NCBI RefSeq assembly: GCF_042676605.1
Contig: NZ_JBHTHQ010000010.1
Span: 1-49,455, forward strand
Length of the DNA stretch: 49,455 nt
Direction: 5' to 3'
Source of the DNA: Alloscardovia venturai
Lineage (GTDB): Bacteria > Actinomycetota > Actinomycetes > Actinomycetales > Bifidobacteriaceae
Positions 1-6,109 of this stretch are shown here, piece by piece (within the stretch, counting starts at the first letter, position 1; every line of letters begins with the position of its first letter). The notes under the pieces were generated by a model, which was not told the origin of the DNA, did no database searches, and saw only the letters and a list, made by a program, of their open reading frames with translations. Position numbers and translations under genes: made by a program.

Positions 1-929
1 TTAGTAAGGATGTCATCGACTGAGGAAACGGTAGTGGAAGCCTCAGGGATTGGAGCAGCATACACATGCACGTCGTTCATGTCTGGATCCCACAAATAAT
101 CCGCAGCCGTGTAATCATCCACCAGTTTGAACTCGCCTAGGCTGTCTCCCAGGTTCTCACCCAAGCTACCATTAACCACGGAGCCGAGCTTGTCACCATC
201 AAGGATGGTTTGAGTGTCTGCACCGGTGGTGTTGGTATGCTTCGCGTCAATAACGGTTGCCCATTTACCATTAGAGTATTTGACCCACGACTTATCAGGG
301 GTAAAGTCCCACAGTTTTGGCTGGTCAGCAGCGAGCACGATTACGACCAGAGCATGGTTACCGCCACGCATTTCACGTGCTGCGATATCGTTAATCGTCT
401 GCCCAGTAGACATCCGAGTCGAGGTATCATAAGTTTCTTTACCTGTATGGATATAAGTTTTGTCTTTAACCTCGTTAACCCATGCGCTGAGCCATTGGTC
501 TTCGCGGTAGCCGCCGTTACTACGCGCGATGGAACCATCCTCGTTGGTACGCACGGCACCAACACCAAAGACGCGGCAGTTCGCACCAGTCGCGTTTCCG
601 CCATGGCGGTTAGCGTAGTTGGTTTCGCATTCTTGGCGAGCAGCTGTTGTTGCCTGAGTAATATTGCCCTGGGCGGTGCTGTCTACTTTGCCTGCGAGTT
701 GACCGGTGAGTACGCTTGTGACGGTTGCATCGTTTGCTGGACCGAAGTTATCGTTGGTCGCCCACACGATTTTCGCACTATAAGCGCCAGAACCTCCATC
801 AGGACTGGTAGCAGAACCACCACCGATGTCGTCTGCATAGGCGAGAGCACCACCGAAAAGGGTGGATGCTGCTACGAGGAGTGCTCCGCCTTTTATGAGT
901 GGCTGCCAGAAAGGTTTATGTAATGTCAT
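1..929 (-). CDS. Secreted/surface protein, partial (3' end beyond window)
   Basis: This frame is open from an ATG at 929 to the left edge (309 codons) with no stop. A purine-rich stretch (AAGTTAGGG) lies just upstream of the start. The N-terminus is a typical signal peptide: basic residues (HK...K), a hydrophobic stretch (GGALLVAASTLFGGALA) and a likely cleavage after ALAYA. The mature part begins with a Gly/Ser-rich stretch and then a soluble region with two or more cysteines (RQECETNY, GANCRVFG) and motifs such as KIVWATNDNFGPAND. I see no catalytic motif. Any sortase signal or repeat region would lie outside the window. It is probably an exported adhesin or pilin-like protein, but the family is not recognised. 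The long plus-strand frame over the same bases is an antisense shadow. Confidence 0.75.
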   Translation of the reverse strand, partial: MTLHKPFWQPLIKGGALLVAASTLFGGALAYADDIGGGSATSPDGGSGAYSAKIVWATNDNFGPANDATVTSVLTGQLAGKVDSTAQGNITQATTAARQECETNYANRHGGNATGANCRVFGVGAVRTNEDGSIARSNGGYREDQWLSAWVNEVKDKTYIHTGKETYDTSTRMSTGQTINDIAAREMRGGNHALVVIVLAADQPKLWDFTPDKSWVKYSNGKWATVIDAKHTNTTGADTQTILDGDKLGSVVNGSLGENLGDSLGEFKLVDDYTAADYLWDPDMNDVHVYAAPIPEASTTVSSVDDILT

Positions 930-1059
930 AATCCCTAACTTTCCTTACTTCTTTTGAATAATTATTCTTCAGAAAACTCTCCTCTGGTTTTGTCGTAGTA
1001 AAGAAAGAGAGAAGAAGTTTCCTACTTAATATGAGCAAGAAAAAGGAGCGATTTTATAT

Positions 1060-1090
1060 AAAAAAATGGAGCACCCGTAAGGGGTGCTCC
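1060..1090 (-). terminator. Rho-independent terminator of the coiled-coil protein gene
   Basis: Nine-bp arms GGAGCACCC (1068-1076) and GGGTGCTCC (1082-1090) form a strong hairpin. Read on the minus strand it is followed by a run of T (positions 1066 down to about 1060). It lies 30 bp after the stop of the minus-strand gene at 1120-2109. Confidence 0.9.
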
Positions 1091-1119
1091 GACGAAGGGG
1101 AGAAGAGATTTATTTTTGT

Positions 1120-2109
1120 TTAGCCGATTTCAAACTGGCAGTTATTATGTTCAGTGCAACTTCCGCCAGTTTGCCCCGATAGCGCGGAGCGCCAGTCAAA
1201 AGTGCCGGCCGAACTTGACGAACCCGACGAGCCAGAACCATTAGAACGCGATGAACCACCATTATTCGAGCGTGTACCAGTGTATGAACGGTTTGCTGAG
1301 TAGCTTCTACTATTCGCCTGAGCCTGAGCCTGAGCAGCCGCTGCTGCCTGAGCTGCAGCTTGGTCTGCCTGCTGCTTTTGCTGTATGCTCGCGTTCACAC
1401 CATCAATCACACCCTGAACAGGCTCAAGAGCCTTATTCAACGACTCCACAGTAGCTTTCTTATCATTCAACGCTGCAGTAACAGCATTAATCTGGTTCTG
1501 CAAATTATCACGAGTAGCATTATCCGCTACCTGCCCGTTAGACGAGCTCAAGAGATTATTCATCTCATCAAGCTTCGCCTGTACCGCCTGCTTGGTGTTT
1601 TCAAGATCCTTTACTTCCTTAGACTTCACAACCTTGCTTACAGTAGTTTCCAGAGCCTTAACAGTCCTATTCAACTGTTCTGTTGCCTTATCTAAGCGAC
1701 TCGTATCAGCAGTAAACGCCTGAGTGTAGGAGATTGAACAGTTCAAAGACTGTACCTTTGTAGTGTTCTTGGTCTTACCGTATTCTGTTGTGAATGTGGT
1801 AAAAGTCTTTGAGTCTGCAACCTGTTCTGCTGTGGTAATCGTCTTGGAAGTCTTATCAGCCTTAGCCTTGACTGTTTCGTACTTCTTCCACGCCTGAGCG
1901 TAAGACTCGTTAGCATTCTCGCACGCTGTAATCTTAGAAGAGCGCAAACTATGTACTCCGAATGCTCCACCAGCAATAAGAGCAAGAGCTGCGACCCCAG
2001 CGACCGTGCTGATGATGATTGTCTTTTTACGCTTCGTGTCCACTGTCTTAATGTCAACTTCTTCGACTGGTGGGATAACAGTAGTTTCTGTTTCTGTAGT
2101 ATTCGACAT
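1120..2109 (-). CDS. Membrane-anchored extracellular coiled-coil protein
   Basis: A 329-residue protein. Residues 1-27 are acidic and then basic (ends TKRKK), followed by one membrane helix at about 28-52 (TIIISTVAGVAALALIAGG). The rest is probably outside the cell. Residues 60-240 are rich in K, E, Q, T and A with heptad-like spacing, which suggests a coiled coil. An Ala/Gln-rich run (QAAAQAAAAAQAQAQ) and a Ser/Gly/Asn/Arg-rich linker lead to a short C-terminal module with two cysteines (GSCTEHNNCQFEIG), possibly a disulphide. Bifidobacteria carry comparable proteins, often labelled only as hypothetical or colicin-transporter-like. The function is unknown; a stalk or cell-wall spacer is an inference. 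It has its own terminator and appears monocistronic. Confidence 0.8.
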   Translation of the reverse strand: MSNTTETETTVIPPVEEVDIKTVDTKRKKTIIISTVAGVAALALIAGGAFGVHSLRSSKITACENANESYAQAWKKYETVKAKADKTSKTITTAEQVADSKTFTTFTTEYGKTKNTTKVQSLNCSISYTQAFTADTSRLDKATEQLNRTVKALETTVSKVVKSKEVKDLENTKQAVQAKLDEMNNLLSSSNGQVADNATRDNLQNQINAVTAALNDKKATVESLNKALEPVQGVIDGVNASIQQKQQADQAAAQAAAAAQAQAQANSRSYSANRSYTGTRSNNGGSSRSNGSGSSGSSSSAGTFDWRSALSGQTGGSCTEHNNCQFEIG

Positions 2110-2212
2110 AATATCTCTTCTTTCCTCTTATATTTTTATGTATTTGTTATTATATGGTGTGTCTTGTGATAATGCTGGGGAAATGTCACAATGTTTCTTT
2201 ATCCCAGAGCAA

Positions 2213-2395
2213 TTAGTTGCGTAGCAATCGCAAAAAACCACGAGTAACGGACAAGATAACGAGTATGCACCCTATTTCTCTGAGCCATATTCTCTTTCCG
2301 AGTATTTTATTATCAGCTATACAACCGGTCGCGATACAGATCCAACCGATGATGCATATCGCTAAATTTAGATACCCGATACTTGTAGCGTTCAT
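2213..2395 (-). CDS. Small two-helix membrane protein
   Basis: A 60-residue reading frame whose start is supported by a near-perfect ribosome binding site (AAAGGAGAACACC then ATG). It contains two hydrophobic segments, about residues 7-25 (GYLNLAICIIGWICIATG) and 40-54 (EIGCILVILSVTRGF), separated by a short basic loop (KILGKRIW), and it ends in RLLRN. It has no recognisable family. The overlapping plus-strand frame lacks a comparable ribosome binding site and is taken as a shadow. The gene stands alone between the coiled-coil protein gene and the recombinase island. Confidence 0.6.
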   Translation of the reverse strand: MNATSIGYLNLAICIIGWICIATGCIADNKILGKRIWLREIGCILVILSVTRGFLRLLRN

Positions 2396-2457
2396 GGTGT
2401 TCTCCTTTCTATATTGATATGAGCAGAAAAGAAAACATGTTTTATATAAAAGAATGG

Positions 2458-2480
2458 CTTCTGCTCATTTTGAACAGAAG
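2458..2480. repeat. 23-bp palindromic site A (recombinase-type)
   Basis: Nine-bp arms CTTCTGCTC and GAACAGAAG flank a 5-bp core ATTTT. It is one of four related sites (A 2458-2480, B 2658-2680, C 3716-3738, D 4428-4450). It matches D at 22 of 23 positions and the reverse complement of B at 21 of 23. The inverted repeat extends outward (AATGGCTTCTG 2453-2463 and CAGAAGCCATT 2475-2485), so the RNA could also act as a terminator for minus-strand transcription. It lies 8 bp beyond the stop of the GNAT-like fragment. Confidence 0.8.
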
Positions 2481-2487
2481 CCATTTC

Positions 2488-2652
2488 CTACTTTGTGTTG
2501 ATATCAAGATATAAGCGTAATGGGTCTGGTCCAGGTATAAATCCATTCCGTTGATACCATTGTGCTAGATCCAGCTGTCCGTTACGGCTTAATAACCTAG
2601 TAATGAGATTGTGAGGGAAGTATGGGATAAGCTCATACCTCCCTGTACCTTT
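2488..2652 (-). pseudogene. C-terminal remnant, GNAT-acetyltransferase-like
   Basis: About 54 codons are open on the minus strand but have no start codon in frame; a TAA (2653-2655) closes the frame upstream. The conceptual product reads like a true protein C-terminus, with segments YELIPYFPHNLITRLLSRN and WYQRNGFIPGPDPLRLYLDI. The pattern of W-Y-x-x-x-G-F followed by a proline-rich turn and a final beta strand resembles the end of GNAT acetyltransferases, including those of GNAT/RHH toxin-antitoxin modules. It is enclosed by sites A and B, which are mutually inverted. I infer a decayed cassette or the residue of a recombination event. The family assignment is tentative. Confidence 0.45.
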
Positions 2653-2657
2653 TTATG

Positions 2658-2680
2658 CTTGCGTTCAAAATGAGCAGAAG
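2658..2680. repeat. 23-bp palindromic site B (recombinase-type)
   Basis: Left arm CTTGCGTTC, core AAAAT, right arm GAGCAGAAG. The reverse complement matches site A at 21 of 23 positions, with an exact 18-bp inverted match (2458-2475 against 2663-2680). It sits only 3 bp beyond the recombinase stop codon. Confidence 0.8.
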
Positions 2681-2683
2681 TTT

Positions 2684-3556
2684 CTATCGGTATTGTCTTG
2701 CTTGGAGTTCGTGGAATCGTTCGAGTTTATCTATCGCGTTCCTCATATCTTGCGTACTAATAGATATGTAGAGCTGCGTTGTCGCGAGGCTTTCATGTCC
2801 AAGACTTTCTTGGACTACGCGGAGGTCTCCTCCTGTTGCACGGTACAGGTCGGTCGCAAATTTACGACGTAAACTATGCGTAGATTCTTTTACTGTATCT
2901 TTGATACGCCGGTAAACAGTATCGGGGTGAATATGTTTACTAGCGTTATACATACTAGGGAAACACCAGCCAGGATTCCGGTGGGTAAGTGTATGAGCAA
3001 TACTTGCAGTCAACGGGATGATACGATCTTTACGTCCTTTCCCGTGCACGATAAGAGAATATCCCATGAGATCTTCAATAAGATCATTCGGTAAGTAAAT
3101 GCTAGCAATCTCGTTGCGACGAAGCCCTAATTCCACAGCGAGTTCAATCATGAGTTTTGTGTCTTCGTCTGCGATTTCGAGTCCTTTTTGTACATTCTGG
3201 GTTTGAGCTGGAGCCTGTCTCTTTTTAACACGTTTGATAGTAGGCAACCCGTCCATAGGGTTTTCAGGGATAAGATGATTGGAAAACATGTATGCGTAGA
3301 AGGATCGTAGAGCATTAAATTCGCAACGCTTGGTAGAGACAGAAACTTCTCTGCTCATACGTTCGATAATATCGTGGCGTGTAATACTAAGTGGGTCTTT
3401 CTTTTCCGCGTTAATATAGAGAGCGAAAGCACTAACTCTGTACCACCATGCTTGAATAGTTGCTTGACTAAAGTTGCGGAATCTCATCTCACCAACCCAC
3501 CCATCAATGTAAGGAATCCAGTCTTCGGGTGGTTGACGGTGAGATAAGAATTCCAT
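2684..3556 (-). CDS. Tyrosine recombinase / phage-type integrase
   Basis: About 290 residues from the ATG at 3556; a longer frame starts at 3640, but those extra 28 residues do not look like the family. The N-terminal SAM-like core-binding domain includes PYIDGWVGEMRFRNFSQATI. The C-terminal catalytic domain shows the full tyrosine-recombinase set: Arg in ELGLRRNEIAS, Lys in GKGRKDR, His-x-x-Arg in HSLRRKFATD, His in LGHESLATT, and the nucleophile Tyr in TTQLYIS. The domain plan is XerC/D- or integrase-like. I see no extra domain of the kind that marks integron IntI proteins. The enzyme probably cuts and rejoins DNA at short inverted-repeat sites. Four such 23-bp sites surround the gene, one only 3 bp after its stop. 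No excisionase is evident. Confidence 0.92.
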   Translation of the reverse strand: MEFLSHRQPPEDWIPYIDGWVGEMRFRNFSQATIQAWWYRVSAFALYINAEKKDPLSITRHDIIERMSREVSVSTKRCEFNALRSFYAYMFSNHLIPENPMDGLPTIKRVKKRQAPAQTQNVQKGLEIADEDTKLMIELAVELGLRRNEIASIYLPNDLIEDLMGYSLIVHGKGRKDRIIPLTASIAHTLTHRNPGWCFPSMYNASKHIHPDTVYRRIKDTVKESTHSLRRKFATDLYRATGGDLRVVQESLGHESLATTQLYISISTQDMRNAIDKLERFHELQARQYR

Positions 3557-3715
3557 GAATAAGCACGACCTTTCCCAAGAGAAAAGAAAATAGAGTGAAC
3601 GTGTGAAGCTCTGTGCTGAAAACAGCAGTGGCTTCAGCATTCCTAATTATGTATACAATACTTGGAAAAGACAAAAATCATGTACAAAACTTGATGAGTG
3701 AGTAGTAGAAAACTG

Positions 3716-3738
3716 CTTCTGTTCACAATGAACAGAAG
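3716..3738. repeat. 23-bp palindromic site C (recombinase-type, perfect arms)
   Basis: Perfect arms CTTCTGTTC and GAACAGAAG around the core ACAAT; the inverted repeat extends to 3715-3739. It lies between the recombinase gene and the terminator of the RHH/BrnT-like pair. It is the most symmetrical of the four sites. Confidence 0.8.
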
Positions 3739-3742
3739 CAAG

Positions 3743-3772
3743 AAATAAAAATGGCGGAGAAAAATCTCCGCC
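3743..3772 (-). terminator. Terminator of the RHH/BrnT-like operon
   Basis: Hairpin arms GGCGGAGA (3753-3760) and TCTCCGCC (3765-3772) with a 4-nt loop. On the minus strand it is followed by a T-rich tract (3752 down to 3743). It lies 34 bp beyond the stop of the RHH gene. Confidence 0.8.
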
Positions 3773-3805
3773 ACGGGGTTTCTGCGACTACGACAATATC
3801 TTTTT

Positions 3806-4075
3806 CTATACGTTAGCAAGTAATTGCGAAACGGCATCTCTAAGATACTCAGAACGTGTGCGATGGTGAGAATTTGCTAACCTATCAAGCTTATCGATAT
3901 CGCTGCGCGTGAGTCTAAAAGTAACGATTGAATTATCCTCGTCAAATTGGCGAGGACGACCGCGCCGTGGTTTAGTTACGGGGCCATCCCAAGTGCCATC
4001 TTCATATTCACCAGCCATAGCATCTAGCTGTTCATCAGTTACACCAAATTCACGAAAAATATAATCCTCATCCAT
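3806..4075 (-). CDS. Ribbon-helix-helix protein, putative antitoxin
   Basis: An 89-residue protein. The acidic N-terminal part includes REFGVTDEQLDAMAGEYEDG, then a basic linker (KPRRGRPRQFDEDN), and then a C-terminal ribbon-helix-helix fold: strand SIVTFRLTRSDIDKL, helix DRLANSHHRTRSEYLRDAVSQLL. RHH proteins bind DNA as dimers and commonly serve as antitoxins that repress their own operon. It follows the BrnT-like gene on the same strand with an 18-bp gap, so the pair is toxin-first. The promoter probably lies upstream of the toxin, where site D sits. An alternative is a plain RHH repressor of the mobile element. Confidence 0.75.
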   Translation of the reverse strand: MDEDYIFREFGVTDEQLDAMAGEYEDGTWDGPVTKPRRGRPRQFDEDNSIVTFRLTRSDIDKLDRLANSHHRTRSEYLRDAVSQLLANV

Positions 4076-4093
4076 TATCCGTCCCCTTCCTTC

Positions 4094-4438
4094 CTAACTA
4101 AGTGCTGTTTCACGGAGAGTTTTCTTACTTGGCGGTGTCATGGCGTGGTAAATGAGCCACTTGCCATCCTTTCCACGAATAGCAACCATCTCAACGACTC
4201 GTCCTGAGCTGTCGACTCCGATGCTGACATATTGACGCGGAGTAGTGTCGGGACGCGCAATTGTACTAATACTATTCCACCAAGCATGCCGCACATCATC
4301 ATCAGAGAGTTCCGGATGCCTGCGATGTACTCGGCTATGAACGATGGGTATCGATTCCGCATCCATGGCATTTATATGTTCATAACCTTTATTGTAATAC
4401 ATAATACAAGAATTCTCCATACTTAAACTTGTGCTCAT
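4094..4438 (-). CDS. BrnT-like toxin (RNase-type), putative
   Basis: Up to 114 residues. The longest start (ATG at 4438) lies inside the 23-bp site D; a later in-frame ATG at 4366 (MDAESIPIV) is possible, and neither has a clear ribosome binding site. The core pattern is H-S-R-V-H-R-R-H-P-E-L-S, then VRHAWWNSISTIA, a beta hairpin (QYVSIGVDSSGRVVEMVAI) and WLIYHAMTPPSKKTLRE. This resembles BrnT/DUF4258-type small toxins, in which a beta sheet ends in an 'I-x-H-A' strand. Pairing with a downstream RHH protein supports a toxin-antitoxin call. Sequence resemblance is moderate, so the toxin identity is inferred. Confidence 0.6.
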   Translation of the reverse strand: MSTSLSMENSCIMYYNKGYEHINAMDAESIPIVHSRVHRRHPELSDDDVRHAWWNSISTIARPDTTPRQYVSIGVDSSGRVVEMVAIRGKDGKWLIYHAMTPPSKKTLRETALS

Positions 4439-4450
4439 TTTGAACAGAAG
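4428..4450. repeat. 23-bp palindromic site D (recombinase-type)
   Basis: Left arm CTTGTGCTC, core ATTTT, right arm GAACAGAAG, in the same orientation as site A and differing from it at one position. It overlaps the first possible start codon of the BrnT-like gene and begins 3 bp after the stop of the orphan reading frame ending at 4454. Confidence 0.8.
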
Positions 4451-4453
4451 ATA

Positions 4454-4585
4454 TTATTCGTTAACCTCGCATGGTTCTGCCATATCTTGAAGTTCTCTGC
4501 TTGCGACATTTGCAAGGTATAGGCCCTTCCAAGCAAGAAGAATCGTCATGAAGTTCTGTGCAATTGTGAAACCGATGTCATTATT
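4454..4585 (-). other. Orphan reading frame, possible gene remnant
   Basis: About 40 codons on the minus strand have protein-like composition (segments NFMTILLAWKGLYLANVAS and LQDMAEPCEVNE), ending in TAA 3 bp before site D. The frame can be extended upstream, but that part is the reverse of the tRNA fragment and is probably not coding. No family is recognised. Its position immediately before a 23-bp site matches that of the recombinase and the GNAT-like fragment, so I list it as a possible cassette remnant. Confidence 0.3.
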
Positions 4586-4627
4586 GGAGGTTCTCGTGGG
4601 TTCACGGTTCGAGTCCGTGTGGGGGCA
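4586..4627 (+). pseudogene. tRNA 3' fragment (T arm plus acceptor), att-site remnant
   Basis: Positions 4603-4619 form a perfect T arm: CACGG, loop TTCGAGT, CCGTG. Then come seven acceptor bases TGGGGGC (4620-4626) and discriminator A (4627). A matching 5' half, D arm and anticodon arm are absent upstream, so this is not an intact tRNA. The preceding bases could be part of a class II variable arm (Leu or Ser type), but that is uncertain. Integrative elements commonly target tRNA 3' ends and leave such duplicates, and a tyrosine recombinase gene lies about 1 kb away. Confidence 0.65.
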
Positions 4628-4945
4628 CTTTCCTTTGTTTTTCATTGAAAGATGGAAACAGCTATATTGGGTTTTCCCGCGCTTGTTACCCGTTTTTCAT
4701 AAGGCGGTGGTGACAACCACACTATGGTCGGTCAGGAGACTTTTTCATACCATATGTTCTCAAAGTATGTGAACAGTTTTAAACTGTCTAGTAAACTAAT
4801 GCTTTACAAGCCAAAACTTACACACAAACTGACCGGTAGGTCCATTTCTTTGTTCTCGTATTTTATCCGAGTCTAACACAAATAGTTTGTTTAACTTAGA
4901 TTGACAAATCGGGATTAATCAAGATTCTTATCGGTATCTGGTGTA
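4628..4945. other. Non-coding gap between the tRNA fragment and the broken HigBA locus
   Basis: No convincing reading frame is seen. It contains small hairpins (for example GTGGT/ACCAC near 4706-4720) and the palindrome at 4773-4787. A second -35-like TTGACA occurs near 4901. It probably represents decayed mobile DNA. Confidence 0.4.
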
Positions 4946-4974
4946 TTGACCACATGTAAGGTATGTCTTACAAT
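4946..4974 (+). promoter_or_regulatory. Promoter with overlapping operator for the broken toxin-antitoxin locus
   Basis: The -35 TTGACC (4946-4951) and -10 TACAAT (4969-4974) are separated by 17 bp. The inverted repeat GTAAG (4956-4960) and CTTAC (4967-4971) overlaps the -10 box, as expected for an autoregulated toxin-antitoxin operon. A further 7-bp palindrome, ACAGTTT and AAACTGT, lies upstream at 4773-4787. Confidence 0.6.
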
Positions 4975-4979
4975 ATGTT

Positions 4980-5292
4980 ATGCGAGATTAAAGAAGACTG
5001 ACGAGTTTAATCGTTGGCTTAAGAAGCTGAAGGATAGGTCGGCTCAGGCGCAGATTCAGTTACGTCTTCTGCAATGGTAGAGTGAAGGAATTGTTTTTGG
5101 CGATATAAAAACAATTCAGGGCGATTTAAAGGAAGCTCGATTTCATTTTGGTGCAGGGTATCGAGTATGTTTCACGCAAAAGAAGACGTTACCGTTCTTC
5201 TTGTTTTTGGTGGAGATAAGAGTAGTCAGCAGCGTGATATTAGGAAAGCGCAAGAGATTCTTGCACAGTTGAAAGAGAATAAATTATGGTAA
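4980..5292 (+). pseudogene. RelE/HigB-type toxin (Gp49-like), broken
   Basis: Conceptual translation gives a recognisable phage-derived Gp49-like/HigB toxin: TDEFNRWLKKLKDRSAQAQ, then IVFGDIKTIQGDLKEARFH, the GYRVCFTQKK strand, and VTVLLVFGGDKSSQQRDI. At least three lesions disrupt it. The ATG at 4980 is out of frame with the body. An in-frame TAG interrupts it at 5078-5080. A frameshift lies at the A-run near 5178-5184, before the segment EDVTVLLVFGG. The last codons (KENKLW, TAA at 5290-5292) overlap the antitoxin ATG at 5286, the usual toxin-first layout of this family. The gene should be inactive. Confidence 0.85.
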
Positions 5293-5625
5293 ATGTTACA
5301 GATTTTGATATTCAGGAATACCTTGACGATTCCGAAAACGTTATTTATTTTCTCGATGCTGCTTTAGAAGCGAATGACCCCCCACTTGTTTACTACAGCT
5401 CTTCGCGAAGTAGCCAAGTCCCAGGGGATGAAGGAACTATCTAAGAAAGCTGGTATACCAAGAGAAAGTCTGTATCAGATTCTGTCTGATAGAGGTAATC
5501 CTCGTCTTGATACCCTTATGCGTATTCTTGATGGACTTGGCTTGAATCTCTCTATTACTGAGTCTTCCCGGATGGAAGAGTCTGAGCATGAAACCCATGA
5601 AGTTAAGGAGCCTGCATACGCGTGA
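5286..5625 (+). pseudogene. HigA-type antitoxin (addiction module antidote family), frameshifted
   Basis: The natural start is ATG at 5286 (MVNVTDFDIQEYLDDSENV...DAALEAND), matching the N-terminus of the 'probable addiction module antidote' HigA family that partners Gp49-like toxins. At the six-C run 5378-5383 the frame must shift by one base to continue as LFTTALREVAKSQGMKEL, the XRE-type helix-turn-helix segment (SKKAGIPRESLYQILSDRG) and DTLMRILDGLGLNLSI, ending at 5625. A shorter frame starting at 5374 would retain the whole DNA-binding domain and might still be translated. Loss or slippage in the C run is the simplest explanation. With the toxin already broken, loss of antitoxin function would carry no cost. 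Confidence 0.85.
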
Positions 5626-5845
5626 GTATGTCTATGAGCTTATGCGTTTATAGACATACTTTTTAGAAAAGGCGTGTGGACGTTTTTAGACCGCGTATCC
5701 TAACCTCCTTCTATACTCTATGGAACTTATCTCGCCCAAACTTAACTTAATCCTGTCTGTACGATATCGCGCTAGGTAACTTTCTAACACACTAACAAGC
5801 TGTAATGATTAGAAAGATAAATCAGGAGCCGTTATAGAGATGATA

Positions 5846-6109
5846 CTAAGTATTACGGTAGTGTGATTTGCACTGAATAATTTTTATCATTCCGTCCTCA
5901 ATGGTGTAGACGAGGCGATTAGATTTATCAATCCTTCTGCTCCAATAACCAGATAAATCACCACGTAATGGTTCAGGTTTCCCGATTCCTTGATAATGGT
6001 TACGGTCAATGTCCTTGAGAATGTCAAGAATACGTTTACTCATCTTCCTGTCGTGAGTAAGCCAGTATTGAAAATCTTCCCAAGCCTCATCATCCCAGGC
6101 TTTAATCAT
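5846..6109 (-). CDS. yoeB: YoeB-family mRNA interferase toxin
   Basis: An 87-residue protein with the standard YoeB length and signature: N-terminal KAWDDEAWEDFQYW, the central GIGKPEPLRGDLSGYWSRRID containing the catalytic Glu and Arg, NRLVYTIEDG, and a C-terminal KSHYRNT with the His and Tyr expected near the active site. YoeB cleaves mRNA at the ribosome. The start overlaps the end of the antitoxin gene by 8 bases, so the two are co-translated. All key residues appear intact, so it should be active. Confidence 0.93.
   Translation of the reverse strand: MIKAWDDEAWEDFQYWLTHDRKMSKRILDILKDIDRNHYQGIGKPEPLRGDLSGYWSRRIDKSNRLVYTIEDGMIKIIQCKSHYRNT

Noticed and set aside
210..923. Plus-strand 237-codon reading frame
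   Set aside because: It is antisense to the signal-peptide-bearing minus-strand gene, with no ribosome binding site and a Cys-rich, unnatural product.
4586..4645. N-terminal extension of the orphan frame reading CPHTDSNREPTRTS
   Set aside because: This is the reverse translation of the tRNA T arm, a well-known annotation artefact.
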